Assembly: GCF_040549465.1 (NCBI RefSeq) | Contig: NZ_JBEPTL010000015.1 | Coordinates: forward strand, 25,880-89,879 | Origin: Lacisediminihabitans sp040549465 | GTDB lineage: Bacteria > Actinomycetota > Actinomycetes > Actinomycetales > Microbacteriaceae | DNA length: 64,000 nt | Direction: 5' to 3' | In this document: positions 58,495 through 64,000 of the stretch, piece by piece | Layout: every line of letters starts with the position of its first letter | Numbering within the stretch: position 1 is the first letter of the stretch | Notes under the pieces: model-generated | Seen by the model: the letters and a program-made list of their open reading frames with translations, nothing else | Told to the model about the DNA's origin: nothing | The model's database searches: none | Made by a program: the position numbers and the translations under genes

Positions 58495-61080
58495 CTACGC
58501 GGCCAGTGGCAGCTCCGCGACCTGGTGCGCTTCGACGACGAGGGTGTCGTCGTTCACGACCACGGTCACGGTTCCGCCGTCCGTGAGGTCCGAGGTCACC
58601 AGCAGGTCCGCGATCCGATCATCGAGTTCGCGCTGGATGACGCGACGCAACGGCCGGGCACCGTACTCTGGCTCGTACCCGTGTTCGGCGATCCAGTCGA
58701 TCGCCTCCTCGGACACGGTGAGCTCGATGTTCCGCGCCGCCAGCCGAGCCTCGGTAGAGCGGATCAGCAGGCGCACGATGTCGTGCAGCTGCTCGGTCTC
58801 GAGCTTGCGGAACAGCACGATCTCGTCAATGCGGTTGAGGAACTCGGGTCGCATCGCCTCCCGCAGCTTGCCCATCACCCGGTTGCGCAACTCCTTCTCC
58901 GCAATGACCTTGTTCGCCGCGTTTTCGGTACTCGCGACGAAGCCCAGCGCGCCGCCCCGGCTGGCAAGAAACTCCGAACCGAGGTTCGAGGTCATGATGA
59001 TCACGGCGTTGCGGAAGTCGACGGTGCGACCCTGTCCATCGGTGAGCCGCCCATCATCCAGAACCTGCAGCAGCAGGTTGAAGACGTCGGGGTGTGCCTT
59101 CTCGATCTCGTCGAACAGTACGACCGAGTAGGGGTTGCGACGGATGCGTTCGGTCAGCTGGCCGGCCTCGTCATACCCGACGTAACCGGGAGGGGCACCG
59201 ACGAGTCGGCTCACCGTGTGGCGTTCGCCGAACTCGCTCATGTCGAACCGCAGCATCGCCTTGTCGTCACCGAAGAGGGACTCCGCCAGCGCCTTGGCCA
59301 ACTCTGTCTTTCCTACGCCTGTCGGGCCGAGGAAGAGGAAGCTGCCGACCGGCCGGTTCTGGTCACCCATGCCGGTGCGGTTGCGCCGTACCGCCTTCGC
59401 GACGACGGCCACGGCGTCGTCCTGTCCGACCACACGCTCGTGCAGTTCGACGTCGAGCCGTGCCAGGCGCTCACGATCGACCTCGGTCAGGCGACTGGCC
59501 GGGATGCCGGTCGCGCGGGAGATCACGGCGGCGATCTCTGCCTCGTCGACCACGGCCGACTCGACTTCAGCCGACTCGATCGCTGCAGACTGGTCCAAGG
59601 ATGCCGTGGTCGGCCTGGCAGCATCGAGCCTGGTGTGCACGGCGTCGATCTGGTCGCGCAACCGTGATGCCTCTTCATAGTGTTCGAGGGCGACCGCGGA
59701 GTTCTTCGACGACTCGAGTTCGGCCAGCTCCCGGAGCAGGCCGGAGACGTCCACCTGCGAGCCGAGTTTGAGACGCAGCCGCGCACCGGCCTGATCGATC
59801 AGGTCGATGGCCTTGTCGGGAAGGAAGCGGTCGGGCACGTAGCGAGCAGACAGCTCGACGGAGGCACGGATGGCCTCGTCGGTGTACCGCACACCGTGGT
59901 GATCTTCGTAGGCCTTGCGCAGCCCGGAGAGGATGAGCACGGCATCCTCGATGCTGGGCTCACCGACCTGCACCGGCTGGAAGCGACGCTCGAGCGCCGG
60001 GTCTTTCTCGATCGAGCGGTATTCCTTGAGGGTGGTTGCTCCAACAACGTGCAGCTCGCCGCGGGCCAGTCGCGGCTTCAGGATGTTGCCGGCGTCCATG
60101 CCGCCCTCGCCCGCGCCACCAGCACCGACGACGGTGTGCAGTTCGTCGACGAAGACGATGATCTCCGCCTGGTGAGCGCTGATCTCATCCATCAGTTTGG
60201 TGAGACGCTCCTCGAAGTCGCCGCGGTAGCGAGTACCGGAGAGCATCGCCGGCAGGTCGAGGGAGACGACACGCTTGTCGCGCAGCTGCTGCGGCACACC
60301 GCCGTCAACGATCGCCTGGGCAAGACCCTCGACGATCGCTGTCTTGCCGACACCGGCCTCGCCGATCAGCACCGGGTTGTTTTTGGTGCGCCGCGAGAGG
60401 ATCTCGATGGTCTGCTCGATCTCGTCGGCACGACCGATCACCGGGTCGAGGTCGCCGGAACGTGCCATAGCCGTGAGGTCGATGCCGAACCTGTCGAGCA
60501 TCGGCGTTTCGGACTCGGATGACACCCCCACCGGATCCGCTCCCTGGGCGTTCACTGTCTCCCGCATCCCCGACTGCAGCGCCTCAGGTGTCACGCCGGC
60601 AGCAGCCAGCACCTGGCCGGCCGGGGAATCCTGGTTGATCACCAGGGCGAAGAAGAGGTGCTCAGGGTCGATATAGGTCGACCCGGAGGCGCGGGCCACC
60701 TGGTAGGCGTGGAACAGCGCGCGCTGGCCGGACTGCGTGAGTACCGGCGCATCGGTACGTTCTGCGGATGCCTCCGGCAGGCGCTGCTCCGCGGCATCCG
60801 CAACGGCTGCGGGGTCGGAGCCGACGCGCGTGATGACGTCGGCGGCCGGCTGGAGCCTGGCGAGCACGCGCAGAATGTGGAGTGCGTCCAACTCGCTGTG
60901 GCCGTGCTCGACGGCGAAACGGCCGGCCTGGGCCAGAACGTCACGGCTGCGACGGCTCAGCAGGCGGCTGATGTCGATCGAGCGCCCGGACTGCGCCGCG
61001 CGTTCGCCTTCGAGATAGCGTGCGAGAAACTCGTCAAACGAGTTGCTGCCGTTCTCTTCGGGTTCAAAACTGTTAGGCAT
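58495..61080 (-). CDS. ClpC/ClpA-type AAA+ chaperone subunit
   Basis: 861 residues from ATG 61080 (CAGGAGG 5 nt upstream). N-terminal double Clp-N repeat, AAA-1 with GEAGVGKTA near residue 245 and VDELHTVVG, a short middle region (HYEEASRLRDQID, UVR-like), AAA-2 with GPTGVGKTELAKALAESLFG near 595 and LFDEIEKAHPDV. C-terminal D2-small domain EPEYGARPLRRVIQRELDD. It lacks the long ClpB M-domain, so it is a Clp unfoldase feeding ClpP rather than a disaggregase. The promoter carries a HAIR operator for HspR, so heat-shock control is expected. Confidence 0.92.
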   Translation of the reverse strand: MPNSFEPEENGSNSFDEFLARYLEGERAAQSGRSIDISRLLSRRSRDVLAQAGRFAVEHGHSELDALHILRVLARLQPAADVITRVGSDPAAVADAAEQRLPEASAERTDAPVLTQSGQRALFHAYQVARASGSTYIDPEHLFFALVINQDSPAGQVLAAAGVTPEALQSGMRETVNAQGADPVGVSSESETPMLDRFGIDLTAMARSGDLDPVIGRADEIEQTIEILSRRTKNNPVLIGEAGVGKTAIVEGLAQAIVDGGVPQQLRDKRVVSLDLPAMLSGTRYRGDFEERLTKLMDEISAHQAEIIVFVDELHTVVGAGGAGEGGMDAGNILKPRLARGELHVVGATTLKEYRSIEKDPALERRFQPVQVGEPSIEDAVLILSGLRKAYEDHHGVRYTDEAIRASVELSARYVPDRFLPDKAIDLIDQAGARLRLKLGSQVDVSGLLRELAELESSKNSAVALEHYEEASRLRDQIDAVHTRLDAARPTTASLDQSAAIESAEVESAVVDEAEIAAVISRATGIPASRLTEVDRERLARLDVELHERVVGQDDAVAVVAKAVRRNRTGMGDQNRPVGSFLFLGPTGVGKTELAKALAESLFGDDKAMLRFDMSEFGERHTVSRLVGAPPGYVGYDEAGQLTERIRRNPYSVVLFDEIEKAHPDVFNLLLQVLDDGRLTDGQGRTVDFRNAVIIMTSNLGSEFLASRGGALGFVASTENAANKVIAEKELRNRVMGKLREAMRPEFLNRIDEIVLFRKLETEQLHDIVRLLIRSTEARLAARNIELTVSEEAIDWIAEHGYEPEYGARPLRRVIQRELDDRIADLLVTSDLTDGGTVTVVVNDDTLVVEAHQVAELPLAA

Positions 61081-61097
61081 GAGACCTCCTGTGGAAA

Positions 61098-61118
61098 CTT
61101 GAGTGCCCTTGACTCAAC
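61098..61118. promoter_or_regulatory. HAIR operator (HspR-binding inverted repeat)
   Basis: CTTGAGT-N7-ACTCAAC at 61098-61118, 18-38 nt upstream of the ClpC-like start. It agrees with the HAIR consensus CTTGAGT-N7-ACTCAAG in all but the last base. HspR with DnaK represses such promoters at normal temperature in actinobacteria. Confidence 0.85.
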
Positions 61119-61240
61119 TTAACGTCGAGCGCCGCGTTTCATTCCCGCAGCCCGTCGAATGCGTCTGCTCGGCACAACACGCTCGGCGCGACGGTGCGTG
61201 GCTAAGCTGCCCTATGTTCGCCCACAACAAAGGAATAGCC

Positions 61241-61708
61241 ATGACTCGCCCAGAACCCCTCTACACGATCGAGCAGCTCCAGAGCGAGCCCGTCGCCAAC
61301 GTCGCATCGTTCCTCAGGGATGATGCGGTGAGGCTCGGCGAGATCGCCGTTGGCGTCATCCGCGAGTGGGAGCGCAACCTCGCCGTAGACGTCCACATCG
61401 GCGACGAACTCGCCTACCGCGCGCAGCTCGGCAGCACAGGGCAGCGGAACGCGGATGTCATCCAGGGCAAGATCCTCGTCGCCACGAAATTCGGCCACAG
61501 TTCGCTGCTCGCCAGGCTGAAGAAAGACGCCGACCCCTCCCTCGCGGACGGCCTGGACGACAGTTACAAGTTCTGGGGTGGCTGCATCCCGATCTTCGTC
61601 AACGGCGAACTCGTGGCGACCATCGGCACCTCCGGGGAACCGGATGTCGTCGACCACGAGGCCGCAGCCGAAGCTGTCAAGCGTTACCTCGCCGAGGTCG
61701 CCGCGTAG
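61241..61708 (+). CDS. UPF0303/heme-degrading-domain protein
   Basis: 155 residues from ATG 61241 behind AAAGGAA. The family pattern LGEIAVGVIREWERNLAVDVHI, LAYRAQLGSTGQRNADVIQGKI (in two parts), FWGGCIPIFVNGELVATIGTSGEPD and a terminal HEAAAEAVKRYL is complete. UPF0303 members resemble the heme/cobalamin-binding GlcG fold. Divergent from the ClpC-like gene, 160 nt away. Confidence 0.88.
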   Translation: MTRPEPLYTIEQLQSEPVANVASFLRDDAVRLGEIAVGVIREWERNLAVDVHIGDELAYRAQLGSTGQRNADVIQGKILVATKFGHSSLLARLKKDADPSLADGLDDSYKFWGGCIPIFVNGELVATIGTSGEPDVVDHEAAAEAVKRYLAEVAA

Positions 61709-61843
61709 GCGTTGTGCCGGCCGATCCTCCGGGCGTCGCAGCTTTCGGCAGCGAGTTGCCACTTTTGCCGCTGGCGCAGCAAGTTATGATACGTTTCATG
61801 CTAGCCATTCGCCACCTATGCGATTCCCTGCTGGCTGATCGCC

Positions 61844-62203
61844 ATGCTGTGGTACCTGCGGGGCGCGGGTCTGGAACCTACGCCATTCTTTCTCACCCTC
61901 GCAGCTGGCGCGCTCTGTGGCGTTTCATTTACCGGGTGGGTACAGGGCCCCGGTTCCACGCAGACGAAGCTCGCCGTGCACATCGTCGTCGTCGCTGTGC
62001 TCGTCACCGCGCTCGTGCTGCTCACCAAGGTCACCGGCTGGGCTGTGTTGCGTCAACTGCCTGCGGGCTGGATAGGCGGCACAGCACTCTTCCTGAGTTT
62101 CGCCTCGCTCCCCTTCACGACCTGGACGGCTCTCGGACTCTTCGGTCGCTTCCTCTTTCCGCTGGGGCGCACACGTGCGGCGCGACCGACCAAGCGCGGC
62201 TGA
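61844..62203 (+). CDS. Small membrane protein
   Basis: 119 residues from ATG 61844, with three hydrophobic stretches (FFLTLAAGALCGVSFTGWV, IVVVAVLVTALVLLTKV, GGTALFLSFASLPFTTW) and a basic C-terminus. Probably an integral inner-membrane protein. It has no recognisable family and no clear ribosome-binding site; an earlier ATG near 61798 is out of frame. After its stop, 62204-62411 holds nothing recognisable. Confidence 0.5.
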   Translation: MLWYLRGAGLEPTPFFLTLAAGALCGVSFTGWVQGPGSTQTKLAVHIVVVAVLVTALVLLTKVTGWAVLRQLPAGWIGGTALFLSFASLPFTTWTALGLFGRFLFPLGRTRAARPTKRG

Positions 62204-62411
62204 CCTCCGGGCCGGGAGATCGCGCGCGAACCATTCGGCCGGAAGAGTCACCCGTTCATCCCGATCGCGTCGGCGCACCATGTTGCGACCGGGTACCAAC
62301 GGTAGATCCCGGCAGGCGGCCACCATATTTCTGGGTGTGACGACGTGATCCAGCTGCCCTCACAGAGACGGAGCACACGCCAGCCGTTTACGACGTCCCT
62401 GGGACCTTCGT

Positions 62412-63806
62412 CTAGTCCGGCTCGATTCCGACTGCTGCGATCGCACGCTTCACCGCTGCTATCGCGATCGCGACTTCCGCGGCATCCGTCGACCAATTGC
62501 TGACTGAGATGCGCAGGATGTCGTGGCCATTCCACTTGGACCCCGACATCCAGACGGTGCCATCCGAGATGAGTCGAGCCGTGACCTCCCGGGTACGTTC
62601 ATCCGCGCCGAACGACAGCGACACCTGGGTGAACACCACGTCGTTCAACACCGTGACTCCGCCCAGCGCACCGAGACCGGACGCTAGCGCCCGTGCATTT
62701 TCAGCGAGCCTGTCGATCATGTCGACCACGCCGGTGCGCCCCAGTTGCCTGAGCGCCGCCCAGACCGGGACGCCACGCGCGCGACGTGACATCTCCGGCG
62801 TCACCTCCATAGGGTCAGTCATCGCACCGTCACGAGTAAGGTAACTCGCCTGCACTCCGAACGCCTTCACCGCGGCATCCTTCTTGGAGACGATAGCGAC
62901 GCCACAGTCGTAGGGAACATTCAGCGTCTTGTGCGCATCGGTCGCCCAGGAGTCGGCGAGATCGACACCGTCCAGCGCGTCGACAAACTGCGGCGACGCA
63001 GCCGCCCACAATCCGAAGGCGCCGTCCACATGCACCCAGGCGTTTTTCGCATGGGCCAGGTCGCTACACTCACGCATCGGGTCGAATGCGCCCGAGTGCA
63101 GGTTGCCTGCCTGCAGACACACGATTACCGGCCCGTCCACGTCGTCGAGCGCAGAGGCGAGGGCGGACGGAATAATGCGGCCCTGGTCATCTGCGTCGAC
63201 CAGTGTCGGCAGACCGAGCCCCGAATACCGCAACGCGAGATCCACGGAGATGTGACGCTCGGCGCCGGCGAGCACCGTGATGCGTGGGGCGCCGTTGAAG
63301 CCCTGTGCGTTGATGTCCCAGCCGGCTTGCTCCAACACCCAGCCGCGACCGGCGGTGATTCCAACGAAGTTCGCGGCGGTGCCACCGGTCGTGAATCCGA
63401 CATCCGATCGCGTGGGTAGCCCGAGCAGCTCGACGATCCACCTGCCCGCAGTCTCTTCGATGGCGGCCGTCGCAGGGCTGGCGTAGCGCATCGCCGCGTT
63501 CTGGTCCCAGGCGCTCACTAACCAGTCAGCGCCGAGCGCCGCAGGGAGCGTTCCACCGATGACCCAGCCGAAGAAGCGACCGGATGACATGGCCATAATG
63601 CCAGGCTCGGCCAGAGTGGCCAACTCGTCGACCACATCGACCGGATCAGTGGGATGGTCGGGGAGCACACCACCGAAAAGCGGAAGCAGGTCGTTAGCGC
63701 TTTTCGTAGGTGCGACCGGCCGGTCAGGGAGCGATTCGATCCACTCCATGGCTCGGTCGCGAGCTCGATCAAGTGTGGCCTGATACACGCGAGGGTCGAG
63801 AATCAT
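62412..63806 (-). CDS. Pyridoxal-5'-phosphate-dependent decarboxylase (group II, AADC/DABA type)
   Basis: 464 residues from ATG 63806. PLP lysine in the segment WATDAHKTLNVPYDCGVAIV near residue 290, an earlier GFTTGGTAANFVGITAGRG, HVDGAFGLWAA and ARGVPVWAALRQLG complete the group II decarboxylase set. The substrate (aromatic amino acid or diaminobutyrate) cannot be chosen from sequence alone. Confidence 0.88.
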   Translation of the reverse strand: MILDPRVYQATLDRARDRAMEWIESLPDRPVAPTKSANDLLPLFGGVLPDHPTDPVDVVDELATLAEPGIMAMSSGRFFGWVIGGTLPAALGADWLVSAWDQNAAMRYASPATAAIEETAGRWIVELLGLPTRSDVGFTTGGTAANFVGITAGRGWVLEQAGWDINAQGFNGAPRITVLAGAERHISVDLALRYSGLGLPTLVDADDQGRIIPSALASALDDVDGPVIVCLQAGNLHSGAFDPMRECSDLAHAKNAWVHVDGAFGLWAAASPQFVDALDGVDLADSWATDAHKTLNVPYDCGVAIVSKKDAAVKAFGVQASYLTRDGAMTDPMEVTPEMSRRARGVPVWAALRQLGRTGVVDMIDRLAENARALASGLGALGGVTVLNDVVFTQVSLSFGADERTREVTARLISDGTVWMSGSKWNGHDILRISVSNWSTDAAEVAIAIAAVKRAIAAVGIEPD

Positions 63807-63920
63807 GACTCAGAGTAGCGCGAACGCCCCGGGCGCTCTCTCCCTGATTATTATGCTCGATCCGTCTGCTTCGGGGAATCGAGATTGCAACAAGCCGCGC
63901 CAGCACGACCATGTCGTTAA

Positions 63921-64000
63921 TCACTTCGCCGCGATCACCATCCAGGTTCCACATGCGATGGCGAAGACGAAACTCGATGCGGCGGCCAACGTGACGGGTG
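63921..64000 (-). CDS. Possible C-terminal end of a membrane protein (cut by window edge)
   Basis: The frame ending at TGA 63921-63923 reads VTLAAASSFVFAIACGTWMVIAAK toward the edge, in parts; it is hydrophobic and would be the last membrane helix of a transporter. Only 25 codons are visible, so this is tentative. Confidence 0.3.
   Translation of the reverse strand, partial: PVTLAAASSFVFAIACGTWMVIAAK

Noticed and set aside
58330..59667. A 445-codon plus-strand open frame
   Set aside because: It is antisense to the ClpC-like gene, whose AAA+ motifs are unambiguous; the long open frame is an effect of high GC.
62204..62411. Minus-strand 95-codon frame (62248-62535) with Trp-rich end
   Set aside because: It overlaps the start of the decarboxylase 3' end, has no conserved content, and no start site; probably non-coding.

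Overview
The window is high-GC DNA whose chromosomal genes (fused TrpE-TrpG, ClpC-like ATPase under a HAIR operator, MscL next to FmdB and 5-formyl-THF cyclo-ligase, GalU, class Ic aspartate aminotransferase, HxlR and DeoR regulators) and whose habit of using 'ggatgcc' words point to an actinobacterium, most likely a member of the Microbacteriaceae. The genus cannot be named from sequence reading alone.

Layout. 1-3.4 kb: a ribose/xylose-type sugar ABC importer (ATPase running off the left edge, substrate-binding lipoprotein) with its DeoR-type regulator. 3.5-10.8 kb: ordinary chromosome (a catalytically dead serine-recombinase-like regulator, Tag glycosylase, a two-gene ABC exporter, azoreductase, orphan ParA ATPase, RibD-fold reductase, nitroreductase and HxlR regulator), closed by a strong terminator. 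10.8-41.1 kb: a roughly 30 kb genomic island ending in a large serine recombinase whose reading frame runs antisense into a tRNA-Ala(CGC) gene. 41.1-64 kb: chromosome again.

Inside the island, 11-18 kb is rich in nucleases (GIY-YIG protein, DUF6615/PD-(D/E)XK protein, and a PD-(D/E)XK plus LRV-repeat protein split by an apparent 5-bp duplication). 18.4-24.5 kb is a tight five-gene operon: sigma-like factor, ParB-like protein, SNF2 ATPase, unknown protein, and a cytosine methyltransferase fused to a Vsr-type nuclease. I regard this as the best candidate for an undescribed defence system. 26.5-30.5 kb holds two CYTH phosphohydrolases flanking a dGTPase operon, a second candidate that would act on nucleotides. 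30.6-39 kb is a mobility module: VWA-like lipoprotein, membrane protein, VWA-like protein, MT-A70 methyltransferase, VirD4/TraG-like coupling ATPase, replication-relaxation protein, possible ArdA-like protein and several small coupled ORFs. No relaxase or VirB4 is recognisable.

The right chromosomal flank carries a large helicase-like protein with damaged ATPase motifs (45.6-49.4 kb), and a stretch of gene decay from 53.0 to 58.3 kb (truncated KDPG aldolase, alpha/beta hydrolase with an internal TAG, NUDIX hydrolase with an internal TAA). A Trp-codon leader and terminator precede the PhzE-like TrpEG gene. Several short inverted-repeat elements are scattered in intergenic DNA. One of them occurs twice, 49 kb apart, with identical 14-bp arms.
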